Origin: Actinoplanes nipponensis
GTDB lineage: Bacteria > Actinomycetota > Actinomycetes > Mycobacteriales > Micromonosporaceae
Length of the DNA stretch: 64,000 bases
NCBI RefSeq assembly: GCF_016862275.1
Contig: NZ_BOMQ01000046.1
Span: 21,481-85,480, forward strand
Direction of reading: 5' to 3'
Below, piece by piece: positions 8,640-16,132 of this stretch. The number at the start of each line of letters is the position of its first letter. The stretch's first letter is position 1. The notes beneath the pieces are model-generated. The model was given only the letters and a program-made list of their open reading frames with translations. It was not told the origin of the DNA and did no database searches. The position numbers and the translations under genes were made by a program.

Positions 8640-9163
8640 CGGCTCTCCGCCGGTTCCTCGTCACCGGCCGCGCGGGTGGGCTGCGCGGCGGGCTGGCCCG
8701 CGGCGGGCGCTCCCTCGGCGGCGGCGCCGGCGGCGGGCTGGCCGGCGGGCTTGTCGTCCGGCGGGGTGACGTCGGGCACCACGACCGGCTCGGCGGGCGG
8801 CGGAGCCACCGCGGCCTCCCGGGCCCGGCGCAGCACGTCCGCGTCGGTTGTCCGGCCCTCGCGCAGCGCCGTCACCTCGGCCTCGAGCACGCCGATCAGC
8901 TCGCTCTTGTAACCGATGTCATAGGCGGCCCGCTGGAGCGCCTGATCGACCTGCGCCATCCGGTAGCCGCGGAAGGCGGTGTCGAAGCGGGTCCGGAACA
9001 CGTCCTCCTCGCCGAGCGGGCGGTCGCTGGGCAGCGGCAGCGACTTGCCGTCGGGCTCGACCGGCGTCAGTCCGGGGTCGCCGCCGCTCACCATGACGGT
9101 CACACCGAAGACGATCGCCGCGACGACCAACGCCACGACGACGAAGAGGAGAAGCTGGCCCAT
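8636..9163 (-). CDS. membrane-anchored DivIVA-domain protein
   Basis: A 175-aa protein. Residues 2-26 form a membrane helix (GQLLLFVVVALVVAAIVFG). A DivIVA-type motif follows at about 53-85 (EDVFRTRFDTAFRGYRMAQV, then DQALQRAAYDIG), then a short coiled coil and a Pro/Ala-rich tail of about 60 residues. Full-length DivIVA/Wag31 is longer and lacks the membrane helix, so this is one of the small actinobacterial DivIVA-domain relatives, not the polar growth organiser itself. Start ATG 9163 was chosen because the membrane helix begins there. Coupled to the SRPBCC gene. Confidence 0.85.
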   Translation of the reverse strand: MGQLLLFVVVALVVAAIVFGVTVMVSGGDPGLTPVEPDGKSLPLPSDRPLGEEDVFRTRFDTAFRGYRMAQVDQALQRAAYDIGYKSELIGVLEAEVTALREGRTTDADVLRRAREAAVAPPPAEPVVVPDVTPPDDKPAGQPAAGAAAEGAPAAGQPAAQPTRAAGDEEPAESR

Positions 9164-9247
9164 GGGCACGATCGTGGCACGACCGCTGCGGGTGTGCGAG
9201 CCCGCCACCCCGCCGGGCCGGAAACGCCGGCCGCCGATCGAGGGGCG

Positions 9248-9625
9248 TCAGGTCCAGGTAAGGATCTTCTTGCGCCAGGCGTAGACGATGCCGAGCGCGA
9301 GAACCGCCACGAAAACGCCCATCTCGGCGACCGTGAGCAGGCCGAATCCGGGGCGGTCGAAGACCACCGCCCACGGGAACAGGAAGACCGCCTCGACGGC
9401 GAAGAGCACATAGAGGTACGCGTAGACGTAGTACCGGATCTGCGCCTGCGCCCAGTCGCCGCCGACCGGGTCGACGCCGCTCTCGTAGGTCAGCCGCTTG
9501 CCCACCGGCTCGGCCGGGCGGGCGGGCCGGAGCAGCTTGTTCGCCCCGAACGCGGCGACGAAGACCAGCACGCCGGCGGCGAGCACCAGCCCCAGCGTGG
9601 CGTACGAACCCAGATAGCCCTGCAC
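9248..9625 (-). CDS. nuoA: NADH-quinone oxidoreductase subunit A, stand-alone copy
   Basis: A 125-aa inner-membrane subunit of respiratory complex I with three membrane helices (about 8-28, 68-90, 98-116). The conserved loop RLTYESGVDPVGG follows helix 1, and YYVYAYLYVLFAVEAVFLFPW carries the buried acidic residue of helix 2. No other nuo gene is adjacent; neighbours are the DivIVA gene downstream and korAB divergently. GTG 9625 sits 6 nt after TAGGCT (9632-9637), so it is probably leaderless. It is intact, so it could work in the main complex or be a leftover of a second cluster. Confidence 0.92.
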   Translation of the reverse strand: MQGYLGSYATLGLVLAAGVLVFVAAFGANKLLRPARPAEPVGKRLTYESGVDPVGGDWAQAQIRYYVYAYLYVLFAVEAVFLFPWAVVFDRPGFGLLTVAEMGVFVAVLALGIVYAWRKKILTWT

Positions 9626-9658
9626 GGCCGCAGCCTAGCGACCGAAGTTTGAACTCGG

Positions 9659-9689
9659 TTGGCCCAGGTAAGCCTCACCTGGCTACTGT
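9659..9689 (+). promoter_or_regulatory. possible korAB promoter with internal inverted repeat
   Basis: TTGGCC (9659-9664) and TACTGT (9684-9689) are spaced 19 bp. Between and overlapping them is CCAGGT-N7-ACCTGG (9664-9682), a possible operator for the korAB mRNA. The spacing is slightly long and the repeat short, so the call is tentative. Confidence 0.35.
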
Positions 9690-9823
9690 GGTCAACGGTC
9701 TGAAGTCGGACACGCACCCGTCCCCACGACGGTAAGGAGTGCCGACGTAGGCTGGAAGTGACTATTGCGGGCCGGCTCATCGACGTGCGTACCCGCCGGC
9801 CGGCTCCCTCAGGAGGTTGGAAC

Positions 9824-11677
9824 GTGGGCGCTCCCGCGAAGCGTGTCGAGCAGCTCGATCGTGTGGTCATCCGCTTCGCCGGCGACTCCGGCGACGGCAT
9901 GCAGCTCACCGGCGACCGGTTCACGTCGGAGACCGCACAGCTCGGCAACGACATCTCGACGCTGCCGAACTTCCCGGCGGAGATCCGCGCACCAGCCGGC
10001 ACGCTGCCGGGCGTCTCCAGCTTCCAGGTGCACTTCGCCGACTACGACATCCTCACCCCCGGCGACGCACCCAACGTGCTGGTGGCGATGAACCCGGCGG
10101 CCCTGAAGGCGAACCTCGGCGACCTGCCGCCGGGCGCGGACATCATCGTCAACACCGACGAGTTCACCAAGCGCAACCTGGCCAAGGTCGGGTATGCGGT
10201 GAGCCCGCTGGAGGACGGCTCGCTGGAGGGCTACGCCCTGCACCCGGTGGCGCTGACCTCGATGACCATCGGCGCGCTGGCCGAGCTCGGGGTGGCCAAG
10301 AAGGACGCCGAACGGGCCAAGAACATGTTCGCCCTGGGCCTGCTGAGCTGGATGTACTCGCGCCCGTTCGAGTCCACCATCCGGTTCCTGGAGCGCAAGT
10401 TCGCCAAGCGCCCGGACCTGGTGGCGGCGAACAAGGCGGCCTTCCGGGCGGGCTGGAACTTCGGCGAGACGACCGAGGACTTCTCGGTGCGCTACGAGGT
10501 GAAGCCGGCCAAGATGCTGCCGGGCACCTACCGCAACATCACCGGCAACGCGGCGCTCGCGCTGGGCCTGGTGGCCGCGGGCGTGCGGGCCAAGCTGCCG
10601 GTGTTCCTGGGCGCGTACCCGATCACCCCGGCGTCGGACATCCTGCACGAGCTGAGCAAGCACAAGCGGTTCGGCATCACCACGATGCAGGCCGAGGACG
10701 AGATCGCCGCGGTCGGGGCCGCCCTGGGCGCCTCGTACGGCGGCGCGCTCGGCGTCACCACGACCTCGGGCCCCGGCGTCGCGCTCAAGGGCGAGACGAT
10801 CTCCCTGGCCATCGCGCTGGAGCTGCCGCTGGTCATCGTCGACGTGCAGCGGGCCGGGCCGTCCACGGGCATGCCGACCAAGACCGAGCAGGCCGACCTC
10901 AACATGGCCCTGTACGGCCGGCACGGCGAGGCCCCGCTGGCGGTCATCGCCCCGAAGTCGCCGTCGGACTGCTTCCACGCCGCGATCGAGGCGGCGCGGA
11001 TCGCGCTGAAGTACCGCACGCCGGTGATCCTGCTCTCGGACAACTACGTGGCCAACGGCTCCGAGCCGTGGCTGCTGCCCGAGGTCAACGACCTGCCCGA
11101 CATCTCGGTGGCGTACACGACCGAACCGAACGGCGAGGACGGGCGCTTCCTGCCGTACCTGCGGGATCCGGAGACCATGGCCCGCCCGTGGGCCATCCCC
11201 GGCACGCCGGGCCTGGAGCACCGGATCGGCGGCCTCGAGAAGGCCGACAAGACCGGCGACATCTCCTACGACCCGGCCAACCACGAGTTCATGGTCCGCA
11301 CCCGGGCCGAGCGCATCGAGTCGATCCCGGTGCCGGACGTCGCGGTCGAGGACCCGGACGAGAACGCGCGGGTGCTGGTGCTCGGCTGGGGCTCGACGTA
11401 CGGCCCGATCGGCGCCGCCTGCCGGGCGCTGCGCCAGCGCGGGCTGCCGATCGCCCAGGCGCACCTGCGGCACCTGGCGCCGCTGCCGGCCAATCTCGGC
11501 GAGGTGCTCAAGGCCTACGACCGCGTGATCATCCCGGAGATGAACCTGGGCCAGCTGGCCCACGTCATCCGGGCCCGGTACCTGATCGACGCGGTTCCCT
11601 TCAACCAGGTCAGCGGCCTGCCGTTCACGGCCGCCACGCTGGAGAACATGCTCGAGGACGTGGTCAAGAATGGCTAG
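9824..11677 (+). CDS. korA: 2-oxoacid:ferredoxin oxidoreductase, alpha (fused gamma-alpha) subunit
   Basis: A 617-aa subunit that, with KorB, converts 2-oxoglutarate (or a related 2-oxoacid) and CoA to the acyl-CoA and reduced ferredoxin. The N-terminal part (about 10-200, FAGDSGDGMQLTGDRF) is the gamma domain; the rest is the alpha domain, with YPITPASDILHELS at about 264-277 and a GPSTGMPTKTEQADL segment. GTG 9824 is preceded by AGGAGG with a 7-nt spacer, which beats the in-frame GTG at 9758. korB starts 8 bp before the korA stop, so the genes are tightly coupled. The subunit is normal in length. Confidence 0.95.
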   Translation: MGAPAKRVEQLDRVVIRFAGDSGDGMQLTGDRFTSETAQLGNDISTLPNFPAEIRAPAGTLPGVSSFQVHFADYDILTPGDAPNVLVAMNPAALKANLGDLPPGADIIVNTDEFTKRNLAKVGYAVSPLEDGSLEGYALHPVALTSMTIGALAELGVAKKDAERAKNMFALGLLSWMYSRPFESTIRFLERKFAKRPDLVAANKAAFRAGWNFGETTEDFSVRYEVKPAKMLPGTYRNITGNAALALGLVAAGVRAKLPVFLGAYPITPASDILHELSKHKRFGITTMQAEDEIAAVGAALGASYGGALGVTTTSGPGVALKGETISLAIALELPLVIVDVQRAGPSTGMPTKTEQADLNMALYGRHGEAPLAVIAPKSPSDCFHAAIEAARIALKYRTPVILLSDNYVANGSEPWLLPEVNDLPDISVAYTTEPNGEDGRFLPYLRDPETMARPWAIPGTPGLEHRIGGLEKADKTGDISYDPANHEFMVRTRAERIESIPVPDVAVEDPDENARVLVLGWGSTYGPIGAACRALRQRGLPIAQAHLRHLAPLPANLGEVLKAYDRVIIPEMNLGQLAHVIRARYLIDAVPFNQVSGLPFTAATLENMLEDVVKNG

Positions 11678-12716
11678 CCCGACGATTCCCCTGACCCCCG
11701 TGAAGCTGACGGCCAAGGACTTCAAGTCGGACCAGGAGGTCCGCTGGTGCCCCGGCTGCGGTGACTACGCGATCCTGGCCGCGGTCCAGCAGTTCATGCC
11801 GGAGCTGGGCATCGCCCGGGAGAACACCGTCTTCGTGTCGGGCATCGGCTGCTCGTCGCGCTTCCCGTACTACATGAACACGTACGGCATGCACTCGATC
11901 CACGGCCGCGCGCCGGCGATCGCGACAGGGCTGTCGGCGTCCCGCCCGGACCTGTCGGTCTGGGTCGTGACCGGCGACGGCGACGCGCTGTCGATCGGCG
12001 GCAACCACCTGATCCACGCGCTGCGCCGCAACGTCAACCTGAAGATCCTGCTGTTCAACAACCGGATCTACGGGCTGACCAAGGGGCAGTACTCCCCCAC
12101 CTCCGAGCTCGGCAAGATCACCAAGTCGACCCCGGCCGGCTCGGCCGACTCGCCGTTCAACCCGCTGTCGCTGGCGCTGGGCGCGGAGGCGACGTTCGTG
12201 GCCCGCACGATCGACTCGGACCGCAAGCACCTGCAGTCGGTGCTGCGCGCGGCGGCCCAGCACGAGGGCTCGGCGTTCGTGGAGATCTACCAGAACTGCA
12301 ACATCTTCAACGACGGCGCGTTCGAGGTGCTCAAGGACCCGAACACCCGCGACGACCACCTGATCCGGCTGGAGCAGGGCGAGCCGATCACCTTCGGCGC
12401 GGAGCAGCAGTATTCGGTGGTGCACCCGGCCGGCGCGTTCGGCCTGTCGGTCCGCCCGTCGGCGGAGCTGTCCGGCGAGACCCCCGTGGTGCACGACGCG
12501 ACGGTCGACGACCCGGCGTACGCGTTCGCGCTGAGCCGGCTGTCGGGCTCGGATCTGGGTACGACGCCGATCGGGGTGTTCCGCAACGTCCAGCGGCCCT
12601 CCTACGACGAGCTGATCCGTAAGCAGCTGGAGGACGCGAAGGCGCAGGTCACCGGGACGCCGGAGCAGATGCTGGGCGAACTGCTCAACGCCGGCGACAC
12701 CTGGACCATCCTCTAG
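11670..12716 (+). CDS. korB: 2-oxoacid:ferredoxin oxidoreductase, beta subunit
   Basis: A 348-aa thiamine-diphosphate and [4Fe-4S] subunit. The iron-sulfur ligands are in WCPGCGDY and GIGCSSRFPYY, with a later Cys in YQNCNIFND. The ThDP motif is GDGDALSIGGNH, followed by NVNLKILLFNNRIYGLTKGQ. Together with KorA it forms the actinobacterial KGOR used in the TCA cycle alongside or instead of the dehydrogenase. The substrate is assigned by family. The tail past about residue 290 is typical of the actinobacterial form. No ferredoxin gene is next to it. Confidence 0.95.
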   Translation: MASPTIPLTPVKLTAKDFKSDQEVRWCPGCGDYAILAAVQQFMPELGIARENTVFVSGIGCSSRFPYYMNTYGMHSIHGRAPAIATGLSASRPDLSVWVVTGDGDALSIGGNHLIHALRRNVNLKILLFNNRIYGLTKGQYSPTSELGKITKSTPAGSADSPFNPLSLALGAEATFVARTIDSDRKHLQSVLRAAAQHEGSAFVEIYQNCNIFNDGAFEVLKDPNTRDDHLIRLEQGEPITFGAEQQYSVVHPAGAFGLSVRPSAELSGETPVVHDATVDDPAYAFALSRLSGSDLGTTPIGVFRNVQRPSYDELIRKQLEDAKAQVTGTPEQMLGELLNAGDTWTIL

Positions 12717-12735
12717 GACCGCGGGCGCCCGCCCC

Positions 12736-13581
12736 TCAGAGGCGGGTCGCGGTGCGGATCAGGCCAGCCAGGGCCCGCGAGCGGCTGTGCGGCGGCCAGG
12801 CGATCACCGTGGTGACCGGGGGTGCGTCCACCACCGGCACCGCGGCCAGGTCGCGGCGCAGGTCGGCCCGGGTCGACTCGGGCAGGACCGCCGTGGTCCG
12901 GCCGAGGGCGATCAGTTGCAGCAGCTGCGTGCTGTCCCGGGCCTGCGGGCCGGATCCGTCCGGGTAGCTCCCGTCGGGGCCGGGCCAGCGCGGCAGCGGC
13001 AGATCGGGCAGCGTGGTCACCTCGGCCAGTCGCACTTCGGACCGGGCGGCCAGCGGATGCCCGGCCGGCAGGACAGCCACCTGCCCCTCGGTGCGGAGCT
13101 CCTCGGTGTCGAAGCCGGCCGTCGAGTCGAACGGCAGGTGCAGCAGGCCCACGTCGGCCCGCCCGTCGCGCAGCAACCGTTCCTGCTCGCCGATCCCGCA
13201 CAGCAGCACGTCGACGGTGGCCGCGCCGGGCTCCGCGGCGTACGCCTCGAGCAGTTTGGCCAGCAGCTCGCCGGATGCTCCGGCCTTGGTGACCAGCACC
13301 AGCCCGGGGCCGTCCGGGGCCCGGCCGGCGCGCCGGGTACGGCGGTCGGCGGCCTCGACCGCGTCCAGCGCGGCCCGGCCCTCCGCCAGCAGCACCGCGC
13401 CGGCCTCGGTCAGCGTGACGGTACGGCTGGTGCGTTCCAGCAGCGCCACCCCGAGCCGCCGTTCCAGCTGCGCGACCGCCCGGGACAGCGGCGGCTGCGC
13501 GATCCCGAGCCGCCGCGCGGCCCGGCCGAAGTGCAGCTCCTCGGCGACGGCGATGAAGTACCGCAGCTCCCTCGTCTCCAT
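12736..13581 (-). CDS. LysR-family transcriptional regulator
   Basis: A 281-aa regulator with the LysR N-terminal helix-turn-helix (ELRYFIAVAEELHFGRAARRL, then QPPLSRAVAQLERRLG) and a C-terminal periplasmic-binding-like effector domain (about 90-280). It diverges from the SDR gene 91 bp away, the classical layout in which LysR controls its neighbour and itself. ATG 13581 lies 6 nt after TAGCGT (13588-13593) and appears leaderless. A T-N11-A palindrome in the shared region is its likely binding site. Effector unknown. Confidence 0.93.
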   Translation of the reverse strand: METRELRYFIAVAEELHFGRAARRLGIAQPPLSRAVAQLERRLGVALLERTSRTVTLTEAGAVLLAEGRAALDAVEAADRRTRRAGRAPDGPGLVLVTKAGASGELLAKLLEAYAAEPGAATVDVLLCGIGEQERLLRDGRADVGLLHLPFDSTAGFDTEELRTEGQVAVLPAGHPLAARSEVRLAEVTTLPDLPLPRWPGPDGSYPDGSGPQARDSTQLLQLIALGRTTAVLPESTRADLRRDLAAVPVVDAPPVTTVIAWPPHSRSRALAGLIRTATRL

Positions 13582-13602
13582 GCCCGCACGCTACCGCCCC
13601 CG

Positions 13603-13617
13603 ATACCCCCCGGGTAT
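13603..13617. promoter_or_regulatory. candidate LysR box ATACCC-CCC-GGGTAT
   Basis: A perfect 6+3+6 palindrome in the LysR/SDR intergenic region. It contains the LysR-type T-N11-A core (T13604, A13616). It is about 10 bp upstream of the lysR -10 box and 56 bp before the SDR start, suited to dual control. Inference from motif and position. Confidence 0.6.
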
Positions 13618-13672
13618 TGATGCCCACCGAGACGGTGTTGGTGGGCCGCCGGCCCCCGGACAGGATCGGCGC

Positions 13673-14404
13673 ATGAGCGAGCAGAGGATCGCGCTGGTCA
13701 CCGGCGCGAACAAGGGAATCGGGTACGAGATCGCGGCCGGCCTGGGCGCCCGCGGCTGGAGCGTCGGCGTCGGCGCCCGCGACGACGCTCGCCGGGAAGC
13801 CGCGGTGGACAAACTGCGAGCGGGCGGCGTGGACGCGTTCGGCGTGCCGCTGGACGTGACCGACGACGCGAGCGTGGCCGCCGCCGCCCGGCTGGTCGAG
13901 GAGCGCGCCGGCCGGCTGGACGCGCTGGTCAACAACGCCGGCATCACCGGCGGCCGGCCGCAGGAGCCGACCCGGGTGGACCTCGGCACCATCCGGACGG
14001 TCGTGGAGACCAACGTGCTCGGCGTGATCCGGGTGACTAACGCGATGCTGCCGCTGCTGCGCCGCTCGGCGTCGCCGCGGATCGTGAACATGTCCAGCAG
14101 CGTCGGTTCCCTCACCCGGCAGTCCGGGCCCGCCGGCGAGACCACGACCGGGCCGGTGGCCGTCGCGTACTCGCCGTCGAAGACGTTCCTCAACGGCGTC
14201 ACCGTGCAGTACGCCCGGGAACTGCGGGGCACCGGCATCCTGATCAACGCCGCCTGCCCGGGCTTCGTCGCCACCGACCTCAACGGCTTCCGGGGCGTGC
14301 GTACCCCCGAGCAGGGCGCGGCGATCGCGATCCGGCTCGCGACCCTGCCCGACGACGGCCCGACCGGCGGCTTCTTCGAGGACGCCGGGACGGTTCCGTG
14401 GTGA
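13673..14404 (+). CDS. SDR-family NAD(P)-dependent oxidoreductase
   Basis: A 243-aa short-chain dehydrogenase. It has the cofactor motif TGANKGIG (about 10-17), NNAG (about 86-89), the catalytic Ser in NMSSSVG, and a YSPSK catalytic Tyr/Lys pair at about 162-166. The TGANKGIGYE variant resembles carbonyl-reductase-like SDRs. Substrate unknown. It is probably regulated by the divergent LysR protein. Its stop lies only 4 bp from the stop of the convergent potassium-channel gene. Confidence 0.92.
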   Translation: MSEQRIALVTGANKGIGYEIAAGLGARGWSVGVGARDDARREAAVDKLRAGGVDAFGVPLDVTDDASVAAAARLVEERAGRLDALVNNAGITGGRPQEPTRVDLGTIRTVVETNVLGVIRVTNAMLPLLRRSASPRIVNMSSSVGSLTRQSGPAGETTTGPVAVAYSPSKTFLNGVTVQYARELRGTGILINAACPGFVATDLNGFRGVRTPEQGAAIAIRLATLPDDGPTGGFFEDAGTVPW

Positions 14405-14408
14405 CGGA

Positions 14409-15425
14409 TCAGACAGCCACGCCGAGGCCGCTGTTCTCCTCGTCGCGGATGTAGATGAGCATGTCTCCGGTGTCGATGGTGATCGACTGCTGGCCGCCCA
14501 GCGGCATCACCTTGCCGCGCCGGATGAGCGCGACGACCAGCGTCTGCAGCTCCCGCGGGTTGCGGCCGACCTCGTCGCGTTCCGCCGACCGCATCGCCAG
14601 GGCCATGCCCTGGCCGGGGGTCAGTAGGTCCTCCACCACGTCGATCAGCGGCGGGGTCGTCGTGGTCAGGCCGAGCAGCCGGCCCGCCGTCGACGACGAC
14701 ACGATCACGTGATGGGCGCCGCTCTGCTTGAGCAGGGCGGCGTTCTCCTGCTCGCGGACCGCCGCGATGATCCGGACCTGGCCCGCCGTCAGCTGCCGCA
14801 CCGTGAGGGTGATCAGCACGGACGCCTCGTCACTGTCGGTGGCGATGATGACCGACTTGGCGTTCTTGACGTCGGCCTCGAGCAGCACGGCCGAGCGGGT
14901 GGCGTTGCCCTCGATCGCGACCAGGCCGTTGGCGGCGGCCTGGCGCAGGGCCTCCTCACGGTTCTCGACGATCACGATGCGGGACTTGTCGTACCCCGTC
15001 TCCAGCAGCGCGCTGATCGCGGCCCGGCCCTTGGTGCCGTAGCCGCAGACGATGATGTGGTCCTTCAACTTGCGCCTCCACCGAGTGACCCTGATGTTCT
15101 TGCGGTACTGATCCGTCAGCACCTCGAGGGTCGTGCCGACCAGGATGATCAGGAACAACACGCGGGCCGGGGTGATGAACACGATGTTCACCAACCGCGC
15201 GTCGGGCGTCACCGGCGTGATGTCGCCGTATCCGGTGGTGGAGAGCGACACGACCGCGTAGTAGAAGCAGTCGAGCAGGGACAGGCCGTCCTCGTTGAGA
15301 TCGCGGTATCCGTCGCGGTCGATGTAGATCACCAGCACGGTGAGCAGCACCAGGACGACGGCCGCGACCACCCGTACGGCGAGCGCCCGCAAGGGTCCCT
15401 GTCGGACCAGCGGTAATCGGATCAC
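14409..15425 (-). CDS. potassium channel with RCK/TrkA-N regulatory domain
   Basis: A 338-aa two-helix ion channel subunit. The first membrane helix is at about 13-35, the pore loop has the K+ selectivity sequence TTGYGD at about 67-72, and the second helix is at about 88-108. A cytoplasmic RCK/TrkA-N nucleotide-binding domain follows (HIIVCGYGTKGR at about 123-134), then a TrkA-C-like end. This is the MthK/kch-like layout for regulated K+ flow. GTG 15425 has AGGCGG 8 nt upstream; reading further upstream gives no membrane or domain sequence. No partner gene is adjacent. Confidence 0.93.
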   Translation of the reverse strand: MIRLPLVRQGPLRALAVRVVAAVVLVLLTVLVIYIDRDGYRDLNEDGLSLLDCFYYAVVSLSTTGYGDITPVTPDARLVNIVFITPARVLFLIILVGTTLEVLTDQYRKNIRVTRWRRKLKDHIIVCGYGTKGRAAISALLETGYDKSRIVIVENREEALRQAAANGLVAIEGNATRSAVLLEADVKNAKSVIIATDSDEASVLITLTVRQLTAGQVRIIAAVREQENAALLKQSGAHHVIVSSSTAGRLLGLTTTTPPLIDVVEDLLTPGQGMALAMRSAERDEVGRNPRELQTLVVALIRRGKVMPLGGQQSITIDTGDMLIYIRDEENSGLGVAV

Positions 15426-15612
15426 TGAACGGCCGCCTGCACGTTCACACCATAGCGGCCGGGACCCACACCGCTTTCCAGGACAGCACACGACAGGCCC
15501 GCCGCGGAATACCCACCGGTAAGTTGAGGCATCGTTAAGGAAATCTCCATTGATCGTCTTGTATGTCGAAACCCGTCGAACCAAGACTGGCGGCCTACCG
15601 CTGGAGGTTTCG

Positions 15613-16116
15613 ATGAAACGGTCCGTCCGCCGTACCCTCGTCGTCCTGATCTCTGCTGTCGCCCTGCTGGCCCCCTCCGCCGCCGCTTCCGCCGCGGCGG
15701 ACAGCAAGGCCACCGTCCTGTCCCGCTGGACCCAGACCACCGCGACCAGCACCACCGCCTGGAACGACGCCCGGCTCGACCGCGCGCCGTGGGCGAGCTA
15801 CGGCTTCGACTGGACCACCGACTACTGCTCGTCCAGCCCGGACAACCCCCTCGGCTTCAACTTCACCAACGCCTGCTGGCACCACGACTTCGGCTACCGC
15901 AACTACAAGGACCTCGGCGCGTTCTCGGCCAACAAGTCCCGGCTGGACAACATGTTCTACGCCGACCTCAAGCGCAAGTGCGCCACGTACAGCTCGGTCC
16001 TCCGGCCGGCCTGCTACAGCCTGGCCTGGACGTACTACCAGGCCGTGAGCATCTTCGGCTCGCTCGAGGCGGTCAACCCGTCCGACATCGACCGGGCCCG
16101 CAGCCTGGTCGAGTGA
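15613..16116 (+). CDS. secreted prokaryotic phospholipase A2
   Basis: A 167-aa exported lipase that hydrolyses the sn-2 ester of phospholipids. Residues 1-29 are a signal peptide. The mature part has the calcium-loop/active-site pattern of Streptomyces PLA2: DYCSSSPDNP followed by CWHHDFGYRN, with the catalytic His-Asp pair at 91-92. Four cysteines fit two disulfides. ATG 15613 has GGAGG 6 nt upstream. It reads alone; the cyclase/ATPase gene converges on it. Length matches the family. Confidence 0.94.
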   Translation: MKRSVRRTLVVLISAVALLAPSAAASAAADSKATVLSRWTQTTATSTTAWNDARLDRAPWASYGFDWTTDYCSSSPDNPLGFNFTNACWHHDFGYRNYKDLGAFSANKSRLDNMFYADLKRKCATYSSVLRPACYSLAWTYYQAVSIFGSLEAVNPSDIDRARSLVE

Positions 16117-16132
16117 CGCCCGGCCGGCCCGG

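Noticed and set aside
9248..9625. Ser in place of Cys in the NuoA loop (ESG) as a sign of a special complex I
   Set aside because: E. coli NuoA also has ESG, so it is ordinary variation.
9809..11725. 638-aa minus-strand open frame over korA
   Set aside because: Antisense shadow of korA, His/Arg/Val-rich, with no domain.
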